Shown here: piece after piece, positions 29,790-40,515 of the stretch
Position numbering within the stretch: position 1 is the first letter of the stretch
How the letters are laid out: every line of letters starts with the position of its first letter
Origin: Acidimicrobiales bacterium
GTDB lineage: Bacteria > Actinomycetota > Acidimicrobiia > Acidimicrobiales > UBA8190
DNA length: 41,265 nucleotides
Reading direction: 5' to 3'
Assembly (NCBI GenBank): GCA_017882995.1
Contig: JADGOL010000195.1
Location: 1-41,265, forward strand
Translations under genes and position numbers: made by a program
Notes under the pieces: model-generated
What the model was told of the DNA's origin: nothing
Seen by the model: only the letters and a program-made list of their open reading frames with translations
Databases searched by the model: none

Positions 29790-30083
29790 CTACGTACAGG
29801 GGCCTTTCAACGAGAGATTGTCGTCTTGAATGTCGTCGGGTTTGGTGCGAATCGTCTTGAAACCACATTCGCACTTGTACCGTTTGACCCGCACGCGTTT
29901 GCTCCGCCCATCCTCCGACCAAAAATGATGGTAACCGAGTTTGATCTCTCGCCGAATGTCCTTGACGGGGAGTAGCCGTCCCATACCACCGCTCACAGGG
30001 CGAACGAACGCCTGGTAGATATGGCTGTGCTTTGGGTCACCACCACTGGCACGGTCAACGCACATCACCAAGTAGTCAGTCAT
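29790..30083 (-). CDS. DUF3892-like small protein
   Basis: MTDYLVMCVDRASGGDPKHSHIYQAFVR...KCECGFKTIRTKPDDIQDDNLSLKGPC; C-terminal RTxPD...DNL signature. Confidence 0.6.
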   Translation of the reverse strand: MTDYLVMCVDRASGGDPKHSHIYQAFVRPVSGGMGRLLPVKDIRREIKLGYHHFWSEDGRSKRVRVKRYKCECGFKTIRTKPDDIQDDNLSLKGPCT

Positions 30084-30343
30084 CGAAGTCCTGGGTTGGG
30101 GTTTGTTCCCTGTGAAGAACTTTACTTGGTCACACCTGGAACTCCGTGCGAACGGACGAAGATTGTGTTGCTGAGCACGGCCGCTCGATGAACCACATCT
30201 CACGTTCCCAGCCCGGTCGTGACCAAGGAGCGCAAACTGGCTCGTGGCCCGAGGGGTTGATTGGCCCATGTCACGCCCCTGAAGATCTGGCGTTACCAAA
30301 GAGGCCGTGACAGAATCACGGCAACCGACAGAGGGAGGCCTCC

Positions 30344-30904
30344 GTGGCCGCCGTTACGGTCTTTGTTGACGATGCGGTCCTCGGACGACTTCCGGCCGTC
30401 TGCGTCAAGAATGGGACGTGGACCAATGATCGACTCACCTTCACGCAGGACGTGGGCGGAAGGGCTGGATTAGGTGTGGCGTGGCTCCTCGTACTGGCTG
30501 GACCTCTGGGGTGGATCGGCCTATTCATCATTGCGGCGACCCGGCAGAACAATGAACTGCTCACGGTGACGTTGCCGTACAGTGAAGCTGCACACCTTCG
30601 ATTGAGGCAAGCACTGCGAGCTCGCTCGCAGGCAATGTGGGTCATGATGGGCGCTCTCTTGGGAGCTCTTGTGTCGCTCCTCTTTCGGACAACCGATTCC
30701 AGATTGCTGGCATTGGCTTTGGCCGTGGTGGTGACGGGGGCTTTGATCAAATCGATCATGGAGGCAAACATCGTCAAGAACGCCATGGTTCGTTTGTCTT
30801 TAGATGCCTCCCGTCGATGGGTCACGTTGTCAGGGGTGCACCCGGACTTCGAGGCAGCGATCCACCAGGATCGACGCCAGTTCTCCAACACTCCGTTGAA
30901 CTGA
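30344..30904 (+). CDS. Membrane protein of unknown function
   Basis: VAWLLVLAGPLGWIGLFIIAA; MWVMMGALLGALVSLLF; LLALALAVVVTGALI. Confidence 0.65.
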   Translation: MAAVTVFVDDAVLGRLPAVCVKNGTWTNDRLTFTQDVGGRAGLGVAWLLVLAGPLGWIGLFIIAATRQNNELLTVTLPYSEAAHLRLRQALRARSQAMWVMMGALLGALVSLLFRTTDSRLLALALAVVVTGALIKSIMEANIVKNAMVRLSLDASRRWVTLSGVHPDFEAAIHQDRRQFSNTPLN

Positions 30905-31185
30905 GCCTTCGATCAGGGCAATGGCGCGGCAGCCGTGCCGTCACCAGGCGTACTGGAGAAACCAGAGAGACTCCCGTACGGCCAGACGTGAACTCCGTCG
31001 TTGGTCGGATCTCACGGGACACTGCCACCCCCCCATTTGCCCACCCCTTGGCAAAGGAGCCTGCGCACGGAGCCAGGAATGCCATATCCACGTGAATCGA
31101 CGCCCGTTACGACCTCGCAGCATCCCGACGGCCCAACAACTCAGCCGCGTTATCCAGGTTTCACTGTTCTCGCTACGCTGCAACG

Positions 31186-31389
31186 ATGAGCGACGAGTTC
31201 CTGGTGCTGCGCTTTTACCCACTAAGTGACACCGAAGAAGCACAGATCAAACTGCAGAAGGCTGCGGACGACGGCTTTGAGTTGGTCGATGTGGTCCCAT
31301 CGGCGGACTCAGCGATGGTGATCATGAAGCGACGGAAACGAGCGGCGAAATCGGCAGAGACAAACCCGTACCGACCAAGGGGTGAATAG
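31186..31389 (+). CDS. Small protein, DUF4177-like
   Basis: FLVLRFYPLSDTEEAQIKLQKAADDGFELVDVVPSADSAMVIMKRRKR. Confidence 0.5.
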   Translation: MSDEFLVLRFYPLSDTEEAQIKLQKAADDGFELVDVVPSADSAMVIMKRRKRAAKSAETNPYRPRGE

Positions 31390-31432
31390 AAAGACGTCGG
31401 TTCCCTGAAATCCCGTGTGGAGATCCATCGCC

Positions 31433-31570
31433 GTGCTCAACCCTCGTGCGTCAGCATTAGCCCCGGCGGAGGCCATGGCTCTGTTCCAGGAGCTTCAGGA
31501 TGTGGAACGGAGGCTGTGGACGCGCCACGAACTACGCACGCTGCTGGATGACGCCGTTCCGGGACATTGA
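31433..31570 (+). CDS. Very small ORF (45 aa), GTG start
   Basis: VLNPRASALAPAEAMALFQELQDVERRLWTRHELRTLLDDAVPGH*; GGAG upstream; below the length cut-off of the supplied track. Confidence 0.35.
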   Translation: MLNPRASALAPAEAMALFQELQDVERRLWTRHELRTLLDDAVPGH

Positions 31571-31676
31571 TTCGGCCTGATCGGCCAGAAAAACCATGAT
31601 CTCGGCGAAGTGCCACCCGCCACTCGTTCTGTCATCATTGTCGACTGTGACCAGGCCTGCGAGGCACCGAACCAAG

Positions 31677-31820
31677 ATGCGCCACCGTCGTGACCTGTGG
31701 GTTGCCTCATGTTCGTGCGACTGGTCCGAGGAGACGGTGTCGAGGTTCAGTGCGTCGATGGCACTACGACGTCATCAAGAGGTTCTGGAGCTACTGGATC
31801 AAACCCAGACTCAGGACTGA
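31677..31820 (+). CDS. Small Cys/His protein
   Basis: MRHRRDLWVASCSCDWSEETVSRFSASMALRRHQEVLELLDQTQTQD. Confidence 0.4.
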   Translation: MRHRRDLWVASCSCDWSEETVSRFSASMALRRHQEVLELLDQTQTQD

Positions 31821-32203
31821 CTCTCGTCGGGCTCCAACACCTGGACGAGCCCTTCGAGGTCGGCCACGGTGACTGTCAGAGCTGAATGGCCCTTTCGGCT
31901 AAGGGGCGACGGGACCTTCTCCGTGAAATGGACGCACACCCCTGCCTTCGTATTCGTCCCAAAGGTCAGACCATCATCGACAAACGAAGTCCGAGCTCCG
32001 ATGGCGGTCCACCACCGGTAGTCCCGAGTGATGTGGGCCCCGGTCACGTTGTCGAGTGGGGTCTCCAGCCGTAGGAAACCAAAACTCGCCTTGAACATGC
32101 CGTCCTCCGTGACGGTGACGCCGTCCTTCGATGGTCGAACACCGAATGGCAGCCACAGCGGAGCAAGCTTCATGTCGACGGCATATGGGAACCGCTGGCT
32201 CAT
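31811..32203 (-). CDS. Hypothetical protein
   Basis: MSQRFPYAVDMKLAPLWLPFGVRPSKDGVTVTEDGMFKASFGFLRLETPLDNVTGAHITRDYRWW...; beta-rich, sensible composition. Confidence 0.6.
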   Translation of the reverse strand: MSQRFPYAVDMKLAPLWLPFGVRPSKDGVTVTEDGMFKASFGFLRLETPLDNVTGAHITRDYRWWTAIGARTSFVDDGLTFGTNTKAGVCVHFTEKVPSPLSRKGHSALTVTVADLEGLVQVLEPDESQS

Positions 32204-32260
32204 CGTTGGACCTCAACCATTCCACGGGATTATGGGTATGTCCGCCCGTATCATGGGAGC

Positions 32261-32455
32261 ATGGCAGACGAAGAGTTCACACACGACCTCACATCCCTCT
32301 TGGTGATCGCCGAGGACATTCGAGACGGCAGGCGAACGGCACCGTTTACCAGCGACGAGCTTTACCGGCTGTGCAATGAACTGAAGCGAGCCATCGCACT
32401 TCTCGGTGCCAATGAAGGTGAGTTCATTGTGCTGGAGGGTGAGGGCGACCTCTAA
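32261..32455 (+). CDS. Small acidic protein
   Basis: MADEEFTHDLTSLLVIAEDIRDGRRTAPFTSDELYRLCNELKRAIALLGANEGEFIVLEGEGDL. Confidence 0.45.
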   Translation: MADEEFTHDLTSLLVIAEDIRDGRRTAPFTSDELYRLCNELKRAIALLGANEGEFIVLEGEGDL

Positions 32456-32831
32456 CGCTCCAGCAACAAGGTCTCGTGGAACTTGGCCAAAAGGACTCGC
32501 CTTGACGTAGTCAGACGACGAGGCGGTACGAACGCCGAAAACTGACCCACGACCATCCTTGGGTGCGACATGCACAGGCCCCCGGCGCCCCTGGATGCGA
32601 CCAGCGCCAGAAATGGTGGTTTCCAACCAGCCACCAGTGTGCTCTGGCCACTCGCCCATTGGAATCACTTGGACTCCGGCCACCAGGGTCTGCACTGGCT
32701 TCGTTGAACCGTGAGAGCTCGCTATCGCAGCTCCATGGCTGTCGGTACAAGTGGCTTGTACAAGAGATCCGATCCACACATGAAGAGATCGGCTAGTGGC
32801 ATGCTCAAGAGGGACTCAAGAGGAGAGCGAG

Positions 32832-33269
32832 ATGATTGACAATCCGATATCGAAGCCAGTCAAGACACGCCACCACATTGGTCAAGCGATCAGTGTTCGG
32901 GGTCTGCGAGCCGAGATCACTAGGGCCGACGGATTGAATGCGAAGATCGCAGTCTTTCTCACCAACATTGTTGGATCAATGTGGTGTGCCTATCTGTTTG
33001 CTGGCATCGCCTTGATTGGATTACCACCGGCACTCAAGCCCGGCGGCGAAGGCATCATCGCATGGATCGCACAAACATTCCTTCAACTGGTGTTGCTGTC
33101 GGTCATCATGGTCGGTCAGAACGTTCAGAGTGTAGCCAGCGATATCCGATCTCAGCGCACCTATGACGACACGGTGCAGATCCTGGACCGGCTCGATATA
33201 CATACCGACGGTGGGCTCAAGGATCTGGCTGACCGGATTGATGCCTTGGACGCGAAGATCCACAATTAG
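32832..33269 (+). CDS. DUF1003-like membrane protein
   Basis: ADGLNAKIAVFLTNIVGSMWCAYLFAGIALIGL; FLQLVLLSVIMVGQNVQ; SD gaggagagcga before ATG. Confidence 0.6.
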   Translation: MIDNPISKPVKTRHHIGQAISVRGLRAEITRADGLNAKIAVFLTNIVGSMWCAYLFAGIALIGLPPALKPGGEGIIAWIAQTFLQLVLLSVIMVGQNVQSVASDIRSQRTYDDTVQILDRLDIHTDGGLKDLADRIDALDAKIHN

Positions 33270-33435
33270 CACCCCGGAGGCAGCAGGACTGCACGGGTGC
33301 ATCGGTCTTGGGGCGGCTGGACTTGGCTACATCTCCCGACTCGGCCCATTCTCAGGGAACAACTCCTCGATCCGCTAACGCTCATGCTCTGGCGGCGATG
33401 GCAGATGGCAGATGGCCGCATCAAGCCCTTGGCGC

Positions 33436-33690
33436 TCAGGCCCTGCGGTGGGAGGAGCGAGCTGCCCTGCGAGACGCTGTCCGGGCAACGTGTACACACA
33501 GGTTGCCACCCAGGTGATCGTGAACGACACACAACGACCCGCGGTTGTACATCGACAACCGGGTGGAGCAGCCCTCGTGCTCGCACACCCTGTCGCGCGG
33601 GAAGGTCTTCACATGATGGGGCTCGGCACCGATGATCGGCCCACCGATTGCCTCGTCGTCCAGTGGCTGCATCAACGTGTGAGTCTGCAT
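33436..33690 (-). CDS. Small zinc-binding-like protein
   Basis: CEHEGCSTRLSMYNRGSLCVVHD (CxxxxC...LSxYN...CxxH). Confidence 0.6.
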   Translation of the reverse strand: MQTHTLMQPLDDEAIGGPIIGAEPHHVKTFPRDRVCEHEGCSTRLSMYNRGSLCVVHDHLGGNLCVHVARTASRRAARSSHRRA

Positions 33691-33780
33691 AAGAGCAGCG
33701 TAGAATGGGTCCGCTGAGTCGCCCAGAGACCAAGGTCCCGAATCCTGGACAGGCCCTTTCCTGCCAGCGTCACACGAACT

Positions 33781-35115
<1,335 letters not shown>

Positions 35116-35244
35116 AGTGACAGTGTCGCCCCTGGGTAACGGTCACAACAGGGACGATGGTCACATCCATCCCGCCTGCCCGAGCCCGCAGTCACCACCC
35201 GGTGGCCACCATCGCGTCCCGGGTCGGCGCGGCCGGCGGCAGGG

Positions 35245-35808
35245 TCAACCCACCCGGTGGAGGGTGTTGTTGTCGGTGTGTGCGAACGGTTCGTCGAACT
35301 CGTTCATCCGCAGCATTGTGGTCTCGTCGTAAGACCAGGCACCATCGCCAACGGTGATGGTCACCTCGTAACTCAATGTGCTGGCGTTCTTGGCGAGGTA
35401 CAGGTTCTCGCCGATGTCGTAATGGGGATGGCCGTGAGTGGCCTTGAGTGTGAACTGTGTGGCGTCGGCGGTCGAGATTCCGCCGGCGAGTACCGTGATG
35501 CCGCGAGGGACGACGAAACCCCGCATGACCTCACCGGTCGACGCATCCCACAGCCAGTAACCGACTTCGGTGTGGAAGGGGTTCTCCTCGTCGCCGCGCC
35601 ACATGGCGCTTCTGTAGTCGAGGCCGTAGAGGTGTTGGCTTCCGTTGTCGACCGGACCGAACGGCTTCAAACTGCATTTCTCCAGGTACGGCGTGCCGAG
35701 CACCTTGTTCTGGGAGTGCGAGAACGCCGTGTCGAGGCCGCCCTCGCCTTCCCACTCCCCAGCCAGAGGCCCGAGGGGGCCCCATTCATCAGTCATGGCC
35801 ATTCCCAT
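35245..35808 (-). CDS. Heme-binding beta-barrel (nitrobindin/THAP4-like) protein
   Basis: WGPLGPLAGEWEGEG; HTEVGYWLWDASTGEVMRGFVVPRG. Confidence 0.8.
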   Translation of the reverse strand: MGMAMTDEWGPLGPLAGEWEGEGGLDTAFSHSQNKVLGTPYLEKCSLKPFGPVDNGSQHLYGLDYRSAMWRGDEENPFHTEVGYWLWDASTGEVMRGFVVPRGITVLAGGISTADATQFTLKATHGHPHYDIGENLYLAKNASTLSYEVTITVGDGAWSYDETTMLRMNEFDEPFAHTDNNTLHRVG

Positions 35809-36027
35809 ACTCGACGGTTCGACGACCTCAGCCTATTCCGGCGACGGGCGCGGAGCAGAAGGAGCGTGTGTTCGGTTACGACGCCGCCTGGCCATAGGCG
35901 AACTCAGCCTGCGGGCTCCGAGATAACGAAGGACACGTGCAGTGACTTCGCGGCCTTCTTGGTGTGCCAGTAGGCAAGGGATCGGCGACTGCCCTGGCAC
36001 GATTCGGTGCTTTGCGCTGGCCCCTCC

Positions 36028-36345
36028 TCACGATGGAAGGAGCGTGAGCAGCATCACCGTTGGCTCGGTGGCCACGAGGGCGTGCGGAGTGCCGGGTGCC
36101 ATGTGGAGCCAGGAGCCCGGTGTGAGATCGAGTTCCTCGCCGTCCACGGTGAACCAAAGCCGCCCTGACAGGACCTGGACGACTGCGCCACGGCCGGCCT
36201 GGTGCTCTGTCAGACCTTCGCCTGCGTCAAAGCCGAACACGGTGACATTGAGGTTGTCAGCTCGGAACACGACCTTGGAGACGACAGCACCGGGCTGGAT
36301 GTCGACTTCGGCGGCTGGGGAGATGACGGTGTGCGACATGGGCAT
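36028..36345 (-). CDS. Cupin domain protein
   Basis: GLTEHQAGRGAVVQVLSGRLWFTVDGEELDLTPGSWLHMAPGTPHALVATE. Confidence 0.88.
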   Translation of the reverse strand: MPMSHTVISPAAEVDIQPGAVVSKVVFRADNLNVTVFGFDAGEGLTEHQAGRGAVVQVLSGRLWFTVDGEELDLTPGSWLHMAPGTPHALVATEPTVMLLTLLPS

Positions 36346-37038
36346 TCCTTTTCAACGTCTCAGAGAGCTCCCAAACCCTGACCGGTTGTCACTCCTAGGT
36401 ATCGGGCGCTGGGACGGTCGATCATCCTTCAACGAGCCGGAAAGCCCGAAGCGATGCCAACTCGAGCCGCCACCAGCAGTCCCCCCAAGCCACCACGCAG
36501 TTCAGGGGGGACGGGGGGTTCAGGCGGCACCGGGAACGGCGGCATCGGAGGTGGTGAGGGCGGAGGTGTCGGTTGTGGCGGAGGCGTAGGTTCTGGGGGA
36601 ATCGGGGGCGGCCAAGGAGGAATCGGGGGAGGCCTCGGCGGGATCGGAGGCGCCCTCCCCGGCCCGACACTCGGTCCCTTCGCCGCCTTCACGCCAACTG
36701 AGAGCGAACGTAGGCCCACAACGTCACTCTCCCTTCCGTCTCCAACCCGAGAACAGTGTCGCCCTCTCGCACTCGTCGCGCCAGGGACGATGGTCACAAC
36801 CGGATTGCGCGACAGACAACCGCTCGACGCCGACCTCCCGGGTGATCGATGCGCCCGGTCACGGTGCGGGGCCGGACCGACGTTCTTCCCCGCCGCCTGC
36901 CGATCCGGCGTCGCCATCAGGGACTATCACCCCGATGATCCGGAGCACGAGTGCGTGGCGGTATGGTCGAATGACGACCCGACGAGGTCGTCTTGGCGTT
37001 TCTCGTCGGTCGAGACGCGATCGAGACGGGAGACTCGC

Positions 37039-38283
37039 ATGAGCTATCCAGACCCCAGGGGCGAGATCTTCATCGACCCCACCGCCTACGCCGACCAGGA
37101 GCGCTGGCATGGCGTTGCCGCGGAGCTTCGCGCCCAGGCTCCCGTCCTGCGCGTCGAACAAGAGGGCTACACGCCGTTCTGGGCGGTGACCCGCTACGAG
37201 GACGTGTTCTTTGTGTCCCGCAACAACGAACAGTTCCTGAACACCCGGAACTCCGTTCTCGGGCCGGACGCCCAGTTGGAGCTCCTCAACACCCTCGGGA
37301 TCGAGCCCAAGACGCTCATCCACATGGACGGCGTCGAGCACCACGACCATCGTGGCCTGGCCAATGCCTGGTTCCGGCCGAGATCGGTGGCACAGCGCCA
37401 GGCCGGGATCGATGCGATCGCCGAAGACTTCGTGGCGAAGTTCCGCGATCTCGGAGGCAACTGTGACTTCGCCCAGGAGATCGCCGTGCCGTACACGCTT
37501 CGGGTGATCATGAGCATCTTCGGTGTCCCCGAAGAGGACGAGCCCACCATGCTACGGCTCACCCAGGGCCTCTTCGGGGCCGCTGATCCCGAATACCTGG
37601 GCGACCTGAGCGACCCCTTCGCCATGATCGTCGACACGATCGGGCAGTTCGACGACTACTTCCAGGCTCTCGCCGACGAGCGTCGAGCGCACCCCACCGA
37701 CGACCTGGCCACGGTCATCGCCAACGGCCAGGTGGGCGGCTGCCCCATGGACCACCATGCCACTTTGTGGTACTTCACCATCGTCGCCACCGCTGGTCAC
37801 GACACCACGTCCTTCGCCTTGTCAGGCGGCCTGGAGGCGCTTCTGCGGCACCCCGACCAGGTGATGGCGCTGCAGGCCGACCCAGGCCTCATCGTCAACG
37901 CCGTCGACGAGATGATCCGCTGGACGTCACCGGTCCGGCACTTCCTGCGGTACCTCACCGAGCCGGCCACGCTCTCGGGCGTCGAGATCCCGGCTGGCGA
38001 CCGGATGCTGCTCTCCTATCCCTCGGCCAACCGGGACGAGACCATCTTCGACGGGCCCATGGAGTTCTCTGTGTCGCGGCCCAACGCCAACCGGTTGATC
38101 GCGTTCGGTGGTGGCGAGCACTTCTGCCTCGGATCCACCTTCGCCCGGCGCGAGCTACGCACGCTCTTGCCCAAGTTGTTCGCCGCCGTCGAGACGATCG
38201 AACTCGATGGGGAGCCCCAGTGGGCGCAGGCGAACTTCGTCGGTGGGGTCAAGCACCTGCCGGTGGCGGCCACCTTCCGGTAA
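37039..38283 (+). CDS. Cytochrome P450
   Basis: TAGHDTTS I-helix motif; FGGGEHFCLGSTFARREL heme Cys loop; frame remains open 195 codons upstream but ATG 37039 fits the family start. Confidence 0.93.
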   Translation: MSYPDPRGEIFIDPTAYADQERWHGVAAELRAQAPVLRVEQEGYTPFWAVTRYEDVFFVSRNNEQFLNTRNSVLGPDAQLELLNTLGIEPKTLIHMDGVEHHDHRGLANAWFRPRSVAQRQAGIDAIAEDFVAKFRDLGGNCDFAQEIAVPYTLRVIMSIFGVPEEDEPTMLRLTQGLFGAADPEYLGDLSDPFAMIVDTIGQFDDYFQALADERRAHPTDDLATVIANGQVGGCPMDHHATLWYFTIVATAGHDTTSFALSGGLEALLRHPDQVMALQADPGLIVNAVDEMIRWTSPVRHFLRYLTEPATLSGVEIPAGDRMLLSYPSANRDETIFDGPMEFSVSRPNANRLIAFGGGEHFCLGSTFARRELRTLLPKLFAAVETIELDGEPQWAQANFVGGVKHLPVAATFR

Positions 38284-38301
38284 CCGCCAGACGCAATCGG
38301 A

Positions 38302-38346
38302 AAGTCAACGTCAACCCCCAAGTCAACATCAACACCAAAGTCAAGG
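38302..38346. repeat. 18-bp tandem repeat, ~2.5 copies, AAGTCAACRTCAACMCCM
   Basis: aagtcaacgtcaaccccc / aagtcaacatcaacacca / aagtcaagg. Confidence 0.8.
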
Positions 38347-38525
38347 GCACGCGTTCCATCGCCATCATGGGAATCCGTGGAGCGTTACCGGGCGGTCCTG
38401 CCCGCCCCCGCCCAGAGGGACTTTCGACTCTTGGCACACGGCCCGCGGGGAGCCATTCTGGTGTTGTACCAATCGGGCAGAGGGTCCCAAGAGACTGCGG
38501 GCCGAAGTGACAGGAGGTCTTGCCT

Positions 38526-38558
38526 ATGGTTAGTTTGATCTCCAGCGCCGCCGTGTGA
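38526..38558 (+). CDS. Candidate leader peptide MVSLISSAAV*
   Basis: AGGAGG at 38512-38517, 8 nt spacer, ATG 38526, TGA 38556-38558. Confidence 0.3.
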   Translation: MVSLISSAAV

Positions 38559-38939
38559 GTAGCTCCAGGCAGGCGTCCGGTGGTAGCGCATCGGGATGTT
38601 CCTCAGCGGTGACAGGTGCGATTGTCCGGGGCGCAGTGTCTCGGTCCGCACAAGGTCGAAGCGCCTAAGGCTTCGCTGAGTGTCCGTCTGTCGGTTCGGG
38701 GCTCACATGGAGTCGCTGACTACAACTGAATGATGGCTCGCCCGTCTTGCCCGTGAGTGGTGGGGCGGGCGAACTCGCGTCGGACGAGTGCGGCGGCGGG
38801 TTGACCCCCCTCAATGTGCGGTGAGTGAGCGCTCCGGTCCGAGGGTGCCCACTCGCAAATCCCGGCCCTGAGTGATCCCGGACACTTCGACCTGGCGACA
38901 CCTCGCCCGCCCCGCTCTCTGAGGTGCCAGGCTGACCCC

Positions 38940-40208
38940 ATGGCCGAGCTCCCGGGAACCGACGCACCCGAACCCTCCGGCGATTCGCCCGCCCCACGGG
39001 CGTGGTTGACTCGCAACCTCGTCCTCCTGTCCGCCATCTCGTTCCTCCAGGACACGGCGAGCGAGCTGCTCTACCCGATCCTCCCGATCTTTATCACCGC
39101 CGTCCTCGGCGCCCCGGCGGCTGTTCTCGGGAGCATCGAGGGCCTGGCCGACGGGATCAGTGCGATCGTCTCGCCGTTCGCCGGTCGGGCGGCGGACCGC
39201 CTGGGCCGCAAGCCCCTGATCGCCAACGGCTACGGCCTGGCCGCGGTGGGCAAACTACTCATCGCATTGGCCACCGCGTGGCCCACGGTGCTCGTTGCCC
39301 GCTGCGTCGACCGGCTCGGCAAGGGCGTGCGGGGTGCACCGCGCGACGCGCTCATCGCCGACGGAGTCCTGGCGGCTCAGCGAGGCAGGGCATTCGGCTT
39401 CCACAGAGCCATGGACACCTCGGGGGCAGTGGTGGGACCACTCATCGGGCTCGCCGCCTACGAGGTACTCGACCACCGGATCCGCCCCCTGTTGTGGATC
39501 GCCGTCATCCCCGCCCTATTGAGCGTCGGGTTGGTGGCGTTCGTACGCGACCCACGGCGTGACCGCGTCAGGATGCTCTCCGGTGAAGCGGCCAAGAACC
39601 ACTCGACCCGACCAGAGGCGGCCGCTCAGGCCCCGCTCCCTCCGACGTTCCGACGGGTGGCGGGCATCCTCACCGTCTTCAGCCTGGTGAACTTCCCGGA
39701 CGCGCTGTTGTTGCTCCGACTACACGCCATCGGGTTCTCCGTGGCCATGACGATCCTTGCCTATGCCTCCTACAACGTCGTCTACGCGCTCTTCAGCTAC
39801 CCCGCTGGGGCGTTGAGCGACCATCTGTCGCGTGCGCGGATCTATGCGGTCGGGCTCGCTTTCTTCTCCCTCGGGTACATCGGCCTTGGGTTGACCCGGA
39901 GCACATCCTTGGCATGGGTCATCTTGTGCGCGTACGGCATGTTCGCGGCGTGTACCGATGGGGTCGGCAAGGCGTGGGTGTCATCGCTCGTCGGCCCCGC
40001 CCTTCAGGGGCGGGCGCAGGGGATCTACCAGGGGCTCACGGGCATGGCCATCGTGTTCGCCGGGGTGTGGGCTGGGCTCCTGTGGCATGGCAGCGGCGTC
40101 GTTCCACTGCTCGTCTCGGGAACGGTGGCGGGTCTCTTCGCCCTGTGGCTCTTCGTCGCGCCCCCCGATCGACCCCGGGTAGGGGCCATGTCCACACCCC
40201 TGAGGTGA
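38940..40208 (+). CDS. Major facilitator superfamily transporter
   Basis: LADGISAIVSPFAGRAADRLGRKPLIANGYGL (GRxADRxGRK loop); multiple TM segments. Confidence 0.9.
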   Translation: MAELPGTDAPEPSGDSPAPRAWLTRNLVLLSAISFLQDTASELLYPILPIFITAVLGAPAAVLGSIEGLADGISAIVSPFAGRAADRLGRKPLIANGYGLAAVGKLLIALATAWPTVLVARCVDRLGKGVRGAPRDALIADGVLAAQRGRAFGFHRAMDTSGAVVGPLIGLAAYEVLDHRIRPLLWIAVIPALLSVGLVAFVRDPRRDRVRMLSGEAAKNHSTRPEAAAQAPLPPTFRRVAGILTVFSLVNFPDALLLLRLHAIGFSVAMTILAYASYNVVYALFSYPAGALSDHLSRARIYAVGLAFFSLGYIGLGLTRSTSLAWVILCAYGMFAACTDGVGKAWVSSLVGPALQGRAQGIYQGLTGMAIVFAGVWAGLLWHGSGVVPLLVSGTVAGLFALWLFVAPPDRPRVGAMSTPLR

Positions 40209-40515
40209 ATGCGCTCTCCTGTTCTTCCACGGGCAGGGTGTCCAGTAGCGCCGAGGCATCCGGTACGTGCACTCGGCTCGCCTGCCAAATGAACCTTCAC
40301 GAGATCCTGTACCTCGGGTCGGCTGCGATCGGGAATGGACACCGACCTTGAGTAGGCACATCGCCCTCTTCGCTCGGCGGCTTCTCTTGGTGGGTGATCG
40401 GTAGCCTTTGTCTACCCCTGCCAGGCGTGGGGCGGTTCGATGACCACCTAGCCGACCAACCCCTGAGTGCGCGCCAGGCGACTAGGCGTGCGTAGCCATA
40501 GAGAGGCAACCGGAC

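Noticed and set aside
25131-30267. Shared 13-mer GGTTGATTGGCCC at 25131 and 30255
   Set aside because: Several 13-mer matches are expected by chance in 41 kb; no flanking similarity, so not called as island boundary repeats.
32213-32779. 188-aa minus-strand ORF
   Set aside because: Overlaps the more convincing 32261-32455 plus-strand gene and has no motif; kept out, though a real gene here cannot be fully excluded.
33266-33733. 155-aa minus-strand ORF
   Set aside because: Different frame over the better-supported CEHEGC protein; contains no coherent motif.
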